From Bradyrhizobium ontarionense (GTDB lineage Bacteria > Pseudomonadota > Alphaproteobacteria > Rhizobiales > Xanthobacteraceae): a stretch of DNA of 64,000 bases. The notes beneath the pieces are model-generated. The model was not told where the DNA came from, did no database searches, and saw nothing but the letters and a program-made list of their open reading frames with translations. A program made the position numbers and the translations under genes. The stretch lies in assembly GCF_021088345.1 (NCBI RefSeq), contig NZ_CP088156.1, positions 7,431,001-7,495,000 on the forward strand, given 5' to 3'. Below are positions 1-8,590 of the stretch, one piece after another; position 1 is the stretch's first letter; each line of letters opens with the position of its first letter.

Positions 1-102
1 AACGCGGCGCGTGCAAACGCGTCGCCATGCAGCTATGATCGCAACTGTCAGTTCGACAGCATGCCTGACTCATTCAAAAAACGAACGGAGAGGGAGCGCG
101 TC

Positions 103-363
103 ATGGCCTCGAAGGCAACCGACATTCTATCTGCCGTCAACGACACGGCCGACGACACGGTACAGGCTTCGGTTCGCGTGCTGGACCTGCCGCGCAACAA
201 TCCCTGCGCCCAATGCGGCGAGGCGATCGCGTTGCCGGCATGGGTCGAGGCCGGCGAACGGCGGAAGTCCTACTTGTGGCACTGTCGCATGTGCGACTAT
301 CGATTCGAGACCATCGCTTTCTATGCCGAGCCCATCGATCGCGACGATGCGCTGGCCGCGTAG
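103..363 (+). CDS. Small zinc-ribbon-like hypothetical protein
   Basis: Encodes about 86 residues. A CxxC pair (CAQC) and a second CxxC pair (CRMC) some 30 residues later, within a YLWHCRMCDYRF context, look like the two knuckles of a zinc ribbon. No further domain is visible and no function is known to me. The start at 103 is preferred over the in-frame ATG at 61 because a purine-rich ribosome binding site (GGAGAGGGAG) lies just upstream and the extension is unremarkable in sequence. The protein is probably cytoplasmic, as no signal peptide or membrane segment is seen. It stands alone at the window edge, followed by about 750 bp without a gene. Confidence 0.7.
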   Translation: MASKATDILSAVNDTADDTVQASVRVLDLPRNNPCAQCGEAIALPAWVEAGERRKSYLWHCRMCDYRFETIAFYAEPIDRDDALAA

Positions 364-1059
364 TTGATGCGTTGGGGTAGTACAAGCCCGCCGCTTCCCC
401 CGATAAGCTGACGAGAGCACGGATTTCTCGCAGATCGATGCGAACTGTTGCGGCGGTGACGGTAGGCTCCCTCTGCCCGTTCTTACGGGGCCGCGACGAG
501 CTTCGCTCGCGCCGTGAGGGGGTTGGAGGGGCAGACGCGCGATCGGTGTCAGGGGTTAGACCTGTACCCCCTCCACCCGGATTGCATCTGGCGATGCAAT
601 CCGACCTCTCCCCGCGAGCGGCACGGCGATCGCATATGACGATCTAGGTTTTGCGTCCAGCTCTCTTCGCGCCGTCATGGCCGGGCTTGTCCCGGCCATC
701 CACGTCTTTGTTTGATCGAGAAAGGAAGTCGTGGGTGCCCGGGTCAAGCCCGGGCATGACGCGGTAACTAATTGGTAGGCTTGGTCGCCGCGACCGCCCC
801 ATCGCGATCATATGCGATCGCCGTGCCGCAAGCGGGGAGAGGTGAACACTGAGCGAGCCGTAGGAGTCGTGCTTAAGCGCGCATGGCTCAATGGACAATA
901 CCTGCTCGGCAATTCCTCTGTGAGGTTGCGCTCTCCCGGTTGAGCTTGAGGCTGTAATGGCCGTACCGGACATACGCACTCGGAACTGTCACACGGTAAC
1001 AGTATCGCACCGCACCGGGGCAGCTTGTCGCGCAACAGACGGAAATCGCAGGTTCCTGC
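364..1059. other. Intergenic stretch with a nested palindromic element
   Basis: No convincing gene. Its main content is the nested inverted repeat at 604-843 (separate entry), preceded at about 570-600 by a short hairpin GGATTGCATC/GATGCAATCC that recurs at 45224-45248. Between 844 and 1059 I see nothing I can name. Confidence 0.6.
604..843. repeat. Nested palindromic repeat, copy 1
   Basis: Outer arms at 604-639 and 808-843 pair with two mismatches in 36 and end in a CGCATATGA block. Inner arms at 673-707 and 728-761 begin CGTCATGGCCGGGC and end GCCCGGGCATGACG, and each inner arm is itself hairpin-like. A second element with the same architecture lies at 11297-11488. Resembles the dispersed palindromic elements common between genes in Bradyrhizobium; no coding capacity. 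Confidence 0.75.
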
Positions 1060-1084
1060 GGAACACTGACTGGCCATTGCAGTT
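1060..1084 (+). promoter_or_regulatory. Candidate sigma-EcfG (general stress) promoter
   Basis: GGAAC at 1060-1064, a 16-bp spacer, then AGTT at 1081-1084. This fits the GGAAC-N16/17-cGTT pattern of the alphaproteobacterial general-stress sigma factor EcfG, except for the first base of the -10 block. It sits 34 bp before the PRC-barrel start codon, leaving a short 5' leader. Inference from pattern only. Confidence 0.5.
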
Positions 1085-1117
1085 CTCTCGTCACCATTCA
1101 CTGAGAGGAGACACCCC

Positions 1118-1651
1118 ATGTTGATGAAGACTGTTGCGGCCGGCCTCGCCGGTTCCCTGCTGCTCGCGACCGCGGCGTTTGCTGCGGAGAGCACCACCAC
1201 GACCACCAGCACCACGACCCGTGCCGACACCACGGCGGCGTCCTATAAGGGTGACTGGCGCAGCTCGAAGCTGGTTGGCGTGAAGGTCTACAACAACAAC
1301 AACGAGAATGTCGGCTCGATCGACGATCTGCTGGTCGACAAGAGCGGTGCTGTCAAGGGTATCGTGATCGGCGTCGGCGGCTTCCTCGGAATGGGCGAGC
1401 ACCTCGTGGCCGTGTCGTTCGATCAGATCAAGTTCTCGGATCAGCCGGTGCCGTCGAACACCGCCTCGAACGCTCCGGCTACGGGCACGACCTCGTCAAC
1501 CACTCCGCCGGCCCCGACCACGACCGGTGCTGCGACGGGCACCTCGTCGTCGATGAGCTCCTCGACGAACCGCTGGTATCCCGACCACGCCATGATCAAC
1601 GCCAGCAAGGATCAGCTGAAGTCCATGCCCGAGTTCAAATATTCGGAGTAA
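1118..1651 (+). CDS. Exported PRC-barrel domain protein
   Basis: 177 residues. Residues 1-22 form a signal peptide (MLMKTVAAGLAGSLLLATAAFA), followed by a Thr/Ser-rich linker. A PRC-barrel domain lies at about 45-105 (SSKLVGVKVYNNNNENVGSI and the following DDLLVDKSGAVKGIVIGVGG). Then comes a Thr/Ala/Pro-rich stretch, and the chain ends with MPEFKYSE. PRC-barrel domains mediate protein or RNA contacts; in Rhizobiales such secreted forms are often stress-induced, but the exact role is unknown. The start has a good ribosome binding site (GAGAGGAGA). The sigma-EcfG-like promoter upstream suggests membership of the general stress response. The gene is monocistronic, with a hairpin just after the stop. 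Confidence 0.85.
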   Translation: MLMKTVAAGLAGSLLLATAAFAAESTTTTTSTTTRADTTAASYKGDWRSSKLVGVKVYNNNNENVGSIDDLLVDKSGAVKGIVIGVGGFLGMGEHLVAVSFDQIKFSDQPVPSNTASNAPATGTTSSTTPPAPTTTGAATGTSSSMSSSTNRWYPDHAMINASKDQLKSMPEFKYSE

Positions 1652-1688
1652 TACGCGACTGATCGCCAACTGATCGATGTCATCGCGG

Positions 1689-1711
1689 CGCGCCCGGTTT
1701 GACCGGGCGCG
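1689..1711. terminator. Hairpin between convergent genes
   Basis: A 10-bp perfect stem (CGCGCCCGGT / ACCGGGCGCG) with a 3-base loop lies between the PRC-barrel gene and the convergent histidine kinase gene. The T-run is poor on both sides, so efficient intrinsic termination is uncertain. Confidence 0.5.
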
Positions 1712-1719
1712 TTCGCGCG

Positions 1720-3138
1720 TCACGCCGCCGGGCGCAGGCTTCTCTGGATCAGGGGCAGCTCGATCCGCGCGACGAGACCGCACGGCTTGCGATCGTGCAA
1801 AGATAGCTCGCCGCCGTGGGCCTGAACGATCGCCTTCGCAATCGACAGTCCGAGTCCGAAGCCGGTCGCCTCGTCCATGTTGCGGGCGTGGTCACCTCGC
1901 ACGAATGGCTCAAGCATGTCGGGCTTGAGTGCGTCGGCGATGCCCGGTCCGTTATCCTCGACGTCGATCGTCAGCCGCCTCGTCGATAGGGTCAGCCGGA
2001 CCACGGTTTCGGTGCCGTATTTCACCGCGTTCTCGACCAGATTTGTGAGCGAGCGCATCAGGTCTTCGGGCCGCGCGGTCGTCATCGCATGCGCCGGGCC
2101 GACATAGGTGACGTTGTGACCGACATCGGAGAACTGATCGGCGACGAGCTGCAGGATGCTGGCGATGTCGACGAGCGTCATCGGCTCGAGCTTGCGGCCG
2201 TTGCGCAGGAACGACAGCACCGAGCCCAGCATCGTATGCATCTGGTCGAGGTCGGCGAGCATGCGGCTGCGCTGCAGTTCGTCCTCCACGAACTCGCAGC
2301 GCAGCCGCATGCGCGTGAGTGGCGTGCGCAGGTCGTGGCTGATGGCCGCCAGCATCTTGGTCCGGTCGTTGATCAAGGCCGTGATGCGCTGGTGCATCCG
2401 GTTGAGGGCGCGCGCCAGTGAGCGGATCTCCTCGGGCCCGCGCTCGGGGAGGGCGGGCCCCTCGCCGTCGAGGCTGAAGCTCTCGGCCGCCTTTGCAAAG
2501 CTCGACAATGGCGATGTCAGCGCGCGTGCGGCCCACAGGCCGAGCAACGTCGTGCTGATCAGTGCGAACATGATCGTCGTCAGCCAGGGGGCGCCCCAGA
2601 ACGGCGGCCGGTGCGGCCGGTCAGGCGCTCTGGCCGAGATTATGTCGCCATCAGGCAGCACGAAAATGATCCGACGCGCCCCCGATCCCGGCGGTGGCAT
2701 GAGGATCCGATAGCCGGGGCCGAGGCCGCGATAGCCGCCAGGCCCGGGGGGCGCTATCTCGTTAGCGCCACGAGACCTGAAGTCCTGCTCGTCCGCGCTG
2801 AGCCCGGCTTCGGCACCCGCCTGGGCACCCGGCTGCGGAGGAGGCCGTTCCGCTTCAGCGGGCAGCGGCCCGGAATGAGGCTTGATGTCGAACTCGGGGT
2901 AGGCGCGCCCGATGTCGGCCATCAGGTGCGGCCGGTCGTCCGAAGCCGCGCGTCCGAGGACGTGGACGACCGTTGCGAGCTGGAACGGACCTGCCTCGTT
3001 CTCGCCCGCCGGCTGCTCGGCACGATGGATCAGGAACGTCGCGGTGATGATGGCATGAAGTGCGACGATGGAAATGGCCACCAGCGCCGTGATCTGGCCG
3101 CGGATTCCTTTCAGGTTGAGAAAGCCGAACGACGTCAT
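1720..3138 (-). CDS. Sensor histidine kinase (EnvZ-type)
   Basis: 472 residues. A membrane segment spans about 15-36. A periplasmic region of some 145 residues, rich in Pro/Ala/Gly, follows, then a second membrane segment at about 185-206. A HAMP linker leads to a HisKA domain with the phospho-acceptor His268 in AAISHDLRTPLTRMRLR. The ATPase domain shows the N box around 366-370 (NLVEN), G1 DNGPGI at 395-400 and G2 GFGLGLS at 426-432. All kinase residues are present, so it should autophosphorylate in response to an envelope signal. It follows its response-regulator gene by 24 bp, so the two form an operon. The Pro-rich sensor region gives no clue to the ligand. Confidence 0.9.
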   Translation of the reverse strand: MTSFGFLNLKGIRGQITALVAISIVALHAIITATFLIHRAEQPAGENEAGPFQLATVVHVLGRAASDDRPHLMADIGRAYPEFDIKPHSGPLPAEAERPPPQPGAQAGAEAGLSADEQDFRSRGANEIAPPGPGGYRGLGPGYRILMPPPGSGARRIIFVLPDGDIISARAPDRPHRPPFWGAPWLTTIMFALISTTLLGLWAARALTSPLSSFAKAAESFSLDGEGPALPERGPEEIRSLARALNRMHQRITALINDRTKMLAAISHDLRTPLTRMRLRCEFVEDELQRSRMLADLDQMHTMLGSVLSFLRNGRKLEPMTLVDIASILQLVADQFSDVGHNVTYVGPAHAMTTARPEDLMRSLTNLVENAVKYGTETVVRLTLSTRRLTIDVEDNGPGIADALKPDMLEPFVRGDHARNMDEATGFGLGLSIAKAIVQAHGGELSLHDRKPCGLVARIELPLIQRSLRPAA

Positions 3139-3162
3139 GACGCAGCCACCCGATCCGACCGG

Positions 3163-3903
3163 TCAATGGCCCTGCGGGCCGGTCACCACCTCGACGACAG
3201 GCGTGAACATGTAGCCGCCGGAACGCACCGTCTTGATGATCGTGGCCTCCTGCAGATCCGGCTCGATCTTGCGGCGGATGCGGCTCACCAGGACGTCGAT
3301 GGAGCGCTCGAACGAGCCGGCGCTTCGCCCCTGCGTGAGGTCGAGCAGGCTGTCGCGCGACAGCACACGACCGGGCCGCTCGCAGAAGGTGCGCAGCAGA
3401 TCGAACTCGGCGCTGGTCATCGCGACGCGCGCGCCTTCGGGATTGCGTAATTCGCGCTGCCGGAAATCGATCTTCCAGCCGAGGAAGGACAGCGCGGACG
3501 CACCCTCCGTTGCGCTGGCGGTCATCGCCGCGGCCTGCCGGCGTAGCACCGCATTGATGCGCGCAAGAAGCTCGCGCGGATTGAACGGCTTCGGCAGATA
3601 GTCGTCGGCGCCCATCTCAAGCCCGAGAATACGGTCGACGTCCTCGCCGCGCGCGGTCAGCATGATGATGGGCACCTGCGATTCCGCACGCAGCTTGCGG
3701 CACAGCGTCAGCCCGTCTTCGCCGGGCAGCATCACGTCGAGGATCAGGAGATCGACGCGGTGATCGCCCATGATGCGGGTCATCTCGCGGCCATCGGTCG
3801 CGGTGGTTACGTTGCAGGCATTGTTGCGCAGATATTTCGCGATGAGCGTCCGCGTTTCGCGGTCGTCCTCGACGACAAGGATGTGTGGTTGTGTCTGGGC
3901 CAT
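3163..3903 (-). CDS. OmpR-family response regulator
   Basis: 246 residues from the ATG at 3903 (MAQTQPHILVVEDD). An upstream in-frame start would add 43 residues that precede the receiver fold, so it was not used. Receiver domain 6-120 with acidic pair EDD, phospho-acceptor Asp56 in LLILDVMLPGEDG and conserved Lys105 in LPKPFNPRE. A winged-helix output domain follows (about 145-240, ending RSGGYMFTPVVEV). It is transcribed first, with the kinase gene 24 bp downstream, making a standard two-component operon. Targets are not evident from the neighbourhood: the next genes are a convergent PRC-barrel gene and a Liv-type binding protein. Confidence 0.9.
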   Translation of the reverse strand: MAQTQPHILVVEDDRETRTLIAKYLRNNACNVTTATDGREMTRIMGDHRVDLLILDVMLPGEDGLTLCRKLRAESQVPIIMLTARGEDVDRILGLEMGADDYLPKPFNPRELLARINAVLRRQAAAMTASATEGASALSFLGWKIDFRQRELRNPEGARVAMTSAEFDLLRTFCERPGRVLSRDSLLDLTQGRSAGSFERSIDVLVSRIRRKIEPDLQEATIIKTVRSGGYMFTPVVEVVTGPQGH

Positions 3904-4331
3904 ACCGACAAGTGACCTAGAATCGCGGCGTTTTGCGAAGAATTTTGTTACTGAATGTTTCCTGCCGGCAACGTCCGGGAAGGCCTGGAAACCGTCTAGG
4001 CACGTGTTGCGGCTTTCGTGTGGGCGCGTCAAGCCTGACGCGGACGGAGGGAGAGGCGACCTCGGCTTCGCCTACACCAGACTACCTAGGCACTACCGGT
4101 TTTGTCGCACGACACTGGTCGTGAGTGCGCCCTCTCCCCTTGCGGGAGAGGGCATGAAGGACCGAGCGGCATACTCGCTTGGGTGAGGGGTATCTCTCCA
4201 CGAGCGTGGTCCGCGGAGAGATACCCCTCACCGGAGCGAGCAAGCGGATGGGCTGGCGATGCCCTCTCCCGCAAGGGGAGAGGGCACTGTATCGGGCAGT
4301 CTTGCTGCGGCAAATGAAAGCGCGCCGAGGC
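3904..4331. repeat. Intergenic stretch holding a symmetrical hairpin repeat (4129-4285)
   Basis: A 25-bp hairpin at 4129-4153 (core CCTCTCCCC/GGGAGAGG) reappears as its exact reverse complement at 4261-4285. Between them is a further stem, with TGAGGGGTATCTCTCC at 4182-4197 pairing with the segment ending at 4230. The whole is therefore palindromic at three nested levels. CCTCTCCC/GGGAGAGG hairpins of this family also occur near 604, 11593 and 45201. No gene is seen in 3904-4331; the first 200 bp are the leader of the response-regulator operon. Confidence 0.75.
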
Positions 4332-5549
4332 TCAGTTCGACTTGACCAGCGGGCAGCCGCCCTTGTCGAGCGGACGGAAGGCCTCGTCGCCCGGCACGGT
4401 GGCGATCAGCTTGTAGAGGTCCCAATCGCCTTTCGATTCCTCGGGCTTCTTGACCTCGAACAGATACATGTCGTGCACCATGCGGCCGTCGATCCGGATC
4501 TTGCCGTTCTTGGCGAAGAAGTCGTTGACCGGTGTCGCGCGCATCTGCTCCATCACCTTGGGGGCCTCGTCGGTGCCGATGGCCTCGATCGCCTTCAGGT
4601 AATGCATGGTCGCGGAGTAGAGCCCGGCCTGGATCATGGTGGGCATGTGCCCGACCTTCTCGTTGAAGCGCTTGGAGAAGGCGCGGGTCTCGTCGTTCAT
4701 GTCCCAATAGAACGCGTCGGTGACGGTCAGGCCGGAGGTCGACTTGATGCCGAGCGAATGCACGTCGGTGATCTCCATCAGCAGCGCGATCATCTTCTGG
4801 CCGCTCTGGGCGAGGCCGAATTCGGCGGCCTGCTTGAGCGCGTTCTGGGTGTCGCCGCCCGCATTGGCGAGGCCGACGACCTTGGCTTTCGAGGCCTGCG
4901 CCTGCAGCACGAAGGACGAGAAGTCCGAGGAGTTCAGCGGGTGGCGCACCTCGCCGAGTACCTTGCCGCCGCTCTCCTTCACGACATTGGCGGCGTCGCG
5001 CTGCAACGCCTGGCCGAACGCGTAGTCCGCCGTGATGAAGAACCAGGTGTCTTCGCCGCGCTTCACCATCGCCTTGCCGGCGACGTTGGACAGCGCGTAG
5101 GTGTCGTAGGTCCAGTGCACCGTGTTGGGCGAGCATTGCGCGCCGGTGATGTCCGAGGAGCCGCCTCCGGAATTGATGTGGATCCTGTTCTTCTCGCGCG
5201 TCAGCGCCGAAATCGGCAGCGCCACCGATGAGGTCGGCACGTCGAAGATCGCATCGACCTTCTCGTTGTCGTACCAGTTGCGCGCGATGTTGACCCCGAC
5301 GTCGGGCTTGTTCTGGTGGTCGGCCGAGACCACCTCGACCTTCTTGTCCTTGACTTTGCCGCCGTAATCCTCGACCGCCATCTGCACGGCCACCAGCGAG
5401 CCCTTTCCGGTGGCATCCGCATAGAGGCTGGACATGTCGGTCAGCACGCCGATCTTGACGACGTCATCGGAAATCGTCTGCGCCTGAGCGGTTCCGCCGA
5501 TGGCCGCGAGCGCAATTGCTGCAGCGAGGGCTTGCGCCGAAGGTCTCAT
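4332..5549 (-). CDS. Branched-chain amino acid-type ABC transporter substrate-binding protein
   Basis: 405 residues from the ATG at 5549; a GTG nine bases upstream is a possible alternative. An N-terminal signal peptide (MRPSAQALAAAIALAAIGGT, cleaved after AQA) is followed by a periplasmic-binding type I fold. The start TISDDVVKIGVLTDMSSLYA, KGSLVAVQMAVEDYGGKVKD and later INSGGGSSDITGAQCSPNTV are typical of the LivK/HAAT family (Peripla_BP_6). It should capture a small ligand in the periplasm for an ABC importer. No permease or ATPase gene lies nearby, so it is an orphan binding protein here. Many paralogues of this kind occur in Bradyrhizobium and bind aromatic acids or amino acids; the ligand cannot be told from sequence. 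Confidence 0.9.
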   Translation of the reverse strand: MRPSAQALAAAIALAAIGGTAQAQTISDDVVKIGVLTDMSSLYADATGKGSLVAVQMAVEDYGGKVKDKKVEVVSADHQNKPDVGVNIARNWYDNEKVDAIFDVPTSSVALPISALTREKNRIHINSGGGSSDITGAQCSPNTVHWTYDTYALSNVAGKAMVKRGEDTWFFITADYAFGQALQRDAANVVKESGGKVLGEVRHPLNSSDFSSFVLQAQASKAKVVGLANAGGDTQNALKQAAEFGLAQSGQKMIALLMEITDVHSLGIKSTSGLTVTDAFYWDMNDETRAFSKRFNEKVGHMPTMIQAGLYSATMHYLKAIEAIGTDEAPKVMEQMRATPVNDFFAKNGKIRIDGRMVHDMYLFEVKKPEESKGDWDLYKLIATVPGDEAFRPLDKGGCPLVKSN

Positions 5550-5650
5550 GTTTCTCACCCGAGATTGTTGTCGTTGGTGTGGGCAGTTCTATCCACCCTT
5601 GCGCATCCTGCAAAGCGGGACGGCGCATGGGACGGTTGCACAGCGGCGGA

Positions 5651-7288
5651 TTACAGGCCCGGCAGCGTGTTGACCCTGACCGTCATGGTGCCCTCGGCCG
5701 AGGCGATCACGCGCAGCACGCTGGCGTCGAAGGCGATGTCGGTCAGGGTCAGGTTGTTGACGTCGGTATCGACGCGGATGCCGTTCTCGTTCTTCTGCAG
5801 CTCGGCGATCGCGGCGGCGATCTTCTCGCGCACATTGTCGGAGAACGGCTTGAGGTCGATCACCGACCGCTCCAGCAGTGCGCGCTGCAGATGCGGCACC
5901 GCGGCGCGGGCAGCGGCGCCGAGCAGGCCGAAGGCCGCGTCCGATTCGACCGCGAGCTGCAGATCGGCAAGGCGTAAAATCTGCTGCGCCTGGTCGACCA
6001 CGGGGCGTCCCCAGATGTGCACGGTCGCCTCGGCGCCGAGGCCGAAGAAGCTTTCCTTCTCCTTGCCTTTGACCTGCAGCGAGATCAGCAGCCGGTTGCC
6101 CGAGGGGACGACGGTGGCATGCTTGACGGTGACCGCGACCGGGCCGGAGCCATCCTCCGGGAAGGTCCGCCCTGCGAGCTGCGAGTCGACGAGCTTGTTG
6201 AGCTCGGTGAAGGGGATATCGATCGGAACCGCGACGCTGATGCCGCCCGCGGTGGGCGGGACGATCGTGATCTTCTCGGGGAAGGGGCATTCCGGCTTGG
6301 TCTCTGCCGGCGTGACCCGGGTCTCCGCCTCGATGCCGACCGTCACCGTCGCTGTATTGGCGTCGATCACAGGCTGCGCCGCCAGCGCTCGGGTCGGCTT
6401 CATCTCGAGCCACACGGCCGGCAGCCCCGGGGCGGTGCCCTGCAGCGGCACCGAGCGGCAGGCGCGGGCCCATTGCGCCTGCGCGTTGCGCCTCAGGGTG
6501 GGGTCCTTGCGAAGCCTGTCGCTCAGCGCGTTCAACTGGTCGCCGACCGTCTTGTCGATGACGGGCTTCATCTGCGCGGGCACGTTGACCCGGGCCCCGG
6601 CCACCGTCAACGCGGTGTCGCCGAGGTTGACCTGGGCGGCAAAGTTCGGCTCGAGATACCAGGATGCCGCCAGACGGGGCCGCATCGCGATGACGATGTT
6701 GCCCTTGATGTCGGCCGTGGCGTTCAGGTTCTTGATGTTGATGCCGCCGATCTGCTTGGCGGCATCCGATCCGAGCAGGCCGCCGATGGCGTCGCCGAGG
6801 GCGCCGGTCGCCTTCGCCGACAGCGAGCCGGTGACGTTCAGCCGGCCCGAGATCGGCGTCGCCAGCGACAGCGTGTCCTGCGCGCCGGTCGCGGCGATGG
6901 CGCCGCGCGAGACGGTCCAGCCGATGTCGGCGTTCTGCAGCACTTGCGCGGCCGGATTGTCGGCCTTGCCGGAGAAGTTGCGCGGCGTGGCCTTTTCAGC
7001 AGCGTCGCGGATCGCGCCGAGCGAGATCGAGACCGGCGCCATGATGATCGAATTGCGCGTCGCCGGGGGCAGCGGGGTCAACTGAGCGAGCGGCGGCGCC
7101 GGCGTCTTGCCGGTGAAGAGAAACAGTTCCGCGGCAATGACGCCGACGAGGACGAGGGCTGCCAATCCGGTGGCGCCGATCAGGATCATCCGGAGCCGGA
7201 GCGGTGACGGCCGCGGTGGTCGCTGCGATTTCGGAGCGAGCGGATGCGGCTTGCTCTGCCAGTCTGGTCGCGGCGTCGGAAGCTTCAT
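5651..7288 (-). CDS. DUF4403 family membrane-anchored protein
   Basis: 545 residues. A Pro/Arg/Lys-rich cytoplasmic N-terminus (1-32) precedes a membrane anchor at about 33-56 (LIGATGLAALVLVGVIAAEL). The large extracytoplasmic region begins with a Pro-rich linker and contains repeated units of the sort STISLPISIPLAEL, seen here as VAVPIDIPFTELNKLVDSQL. This fits DUF4403 (PF14356), a family whose long beta-rich repeats resemble lipid-binding TULIP or LPS-transport folds; no biochemical function is known to me. The gene stands alone, with about 100 bp to the binding-protein gene downstream and 250 bp to the L,D-transpeptidase gene upstream. Confidence 0.8.
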   Translation of the reverse strand: MKLPTPRPDWQSKPHPLAPKSQRPPRPSPLRLRMILIGATGLAALVLVGVIAAELFLFTGKTPAPPLAQLTPLPPATRNSIIMAPVSISLGAIRDAAEKATPRNFSGKADNPAAQVLQNADIGWTVSRGAIAATGAQDTLSLATPISGRLNVTGSLSAKATGALGDAIGGLLGSDAAKQIGGINIKNLNATADIKGNIVIAMRPRLAASWYLEPNFAAQVNLGDTALTVAGARVNVPAQMKPVIDKTVGDQLNALSDRLRKDPTLRRNAQAQWARACRSVPLQGTAPGLPAVWLEMKPTRALAAQPVIDANTATVTVGIEAETRVTPAETKPECPFPEKITIVPPTAGGISVAVPIDIPFTELNKLVDSQLAGRTFPEDGSGPVAVTVKHATVVPSGNRLLISLQVKGKEKESFFGLGAEATVHIWGRPVVDQAQQILRLADLQLAVESDAAFGLLGAAARAAVPHLQRALLERSVIDLKPFSDNVREKIAAAIAELQKNENGIRVDTDVNNLTLTDIAFDASVLRVIASAEGTMTVRVNTLPGL

Positions 7289-7538
7289 GTCGGGTCCACG
7301 GACTCCAGCTGCCGCGATGCCGGCTCACTCCGGCAGCGGCGATCGCGGTTAATACAAGATTGCCGAGTTTACAGGGCCGGACGGTGGCGCGCCAGGGCGG
7401 CCGGCTCAACCGCCGGCCTTCAATCGGCCGTGATGGTGAACAGCCGAACGCGCGCAAAGAAGTGACCGCCGGACTGGTGGCCGCGGCGGTCAAGTTAGGG
7501 AGGAACGGGAAGGAGCAGGGGTGGCAGCGATGCGCCGG

Positions 7539-8234
7539 TCAGCGCGTCACGCGGCCGAGATCGGCGCGGCGCTCCATCGGCAGCACGATCACCTTGGCGC
7601 CGACGTTGACGCGGGAATAGAGGTCGATCACGTCCTGATTGGTCAGGCGGATGCAGCCCGACGACACATGCGTGCCGATCGTCTCGGGCGCGTTGGTGCC
7701 GTGAATGCGATAGACGGTGCCGCCGAGATACATCGCGCGGGCGCCGAGCGGATTGCCGGGGCCGCCGGCCATGTGGCGCGGCAGATAGGGCTGCCGCGCG
7801 ATCATCTCCGGCGGCGGCGTCCAGTCCGGCCACTCGGCCTTCTTGGTGACCGACTGCGTGCCCGACCAGGTGAAGCCGTCGCGGCCGACGCCGATGCCGT
7901 AGCGCATCGCCTGGCCGCTGCCGAGCACGTAGTACAAATACTTGTTGGGTGTGTCGATCACGACCGTGCCGGGCGCTTCGCGGGTCGCGTAGCTCACGAC
8001 CTGGCGGCGCAGGCGCGCGGGCAACTCATAGGCGCTCGCCTCGTCCTCGCGCGGATTGATCATCTGCGGCGCCGATGCCGGCGGCTCATAGGTTGCGATC
8101 GGCGGTAGCAGGAACGGGAAGGGCAGCGGCGCCGGGGAAGCCGCCTGTGTCGGCGTTGCAGCCATGACCGCGCTGACAACCAGCGCGCCGAGGACAATAT
8201 TGGAGCGTGAACGGACTCGGCCTGACGTGAACAT
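7539..8234 (-). CDS. L,D-transpeptidase (YkuD domain)
   Basis: 231 residues. A signal peptide (about 1-31, ending PTQAA) targets it to the periplasm. A Pro-rich linker leads to the YkuD catalytic domain at about 88-222. The active site motif is intact: His178 in YRIHGTNAPETIG and Cys194 in HVSSGCIRL. Such enzymes form 3-3 cross-links in peptidoglycan or attach proteins to it, using the tetrapeptide donor stem. The short form with GPGNPLGARAMYLGG is widespread in Bradyrhizobium, in many paralogues. It is monocistronic. The start at 8234 gives a good export signal. Confidence 0.92.
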   Translation of the reverse strand: MFTSGRVRSRSNIVLGALVVSAVMAATPTQAASPAPLPFPFLLPPIATYEPPASAPQMINPREDEASAYELPARLRRQVVSYATREAPGTVVIDTPNKYLYYVLGSGQAMRYGIGVGRDGFTWSGTQSVTKKAEWPDWTPPPEMIARQPYLPRHMAGGPGNPLGARAMYLGGTVYRIHGTNAPETIGTHVSSGCIRLTNQDVIDLYSRVNVGAKVIVLPMERRADLGRVTR

Positions 8235-8590
8235 GGACGTCCCCTTGCTTGATCGCTCGTCTGCCGCTGCCGTTGTTTCGGCCAGCGAGCTTGAAATCAG
8301 TCGCCTGTCATCATTGTCTTTGGCGCTTCGACCCGCGCCTGATGCTGCAACTCATAAGGGAGAAAAGTTTCGTTGCGTTTGCGCGCTGCAGGCAAAACGG
8401 TTTCGTCGGCTTAACCGTTTGTTTCATGACGGTTTCACGACACTCCACGCGCCGGACGGCGACAGATCGCGGGGAAAACGGCGGCGAGGGACAAAAAGAG
8501 CCTTCGACAGTTCGATGACGTCACACGCCTGAAATATCAATGTCGGAATTTGCAGGCGTTCAGAATCGCTTCAACTTTCCGGATCGCCTT
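8235..8590. other. Intergenic stretch without a gene
   Basis: Divergent promoter region between the L,D-transpeptidase and the glycosyltransferase. It is locally less GC-rich (around 8340-8440). I see no RNA gene, clear operator or repeat in it. Confidence 0.4.

Noticed and set aside
888..1097. 69-residue Cys-containing minus-strand frame
   Set aside because: It opposes the PRC-barrel promoter region, has no binding site for ribosomes and no family match.
5316..7085. Plus-strand open frame of 589 codons
   Set aside because: Antisense to the DUF4403 gene and the 5' end of the binding-protein gene; no recognisable domain.
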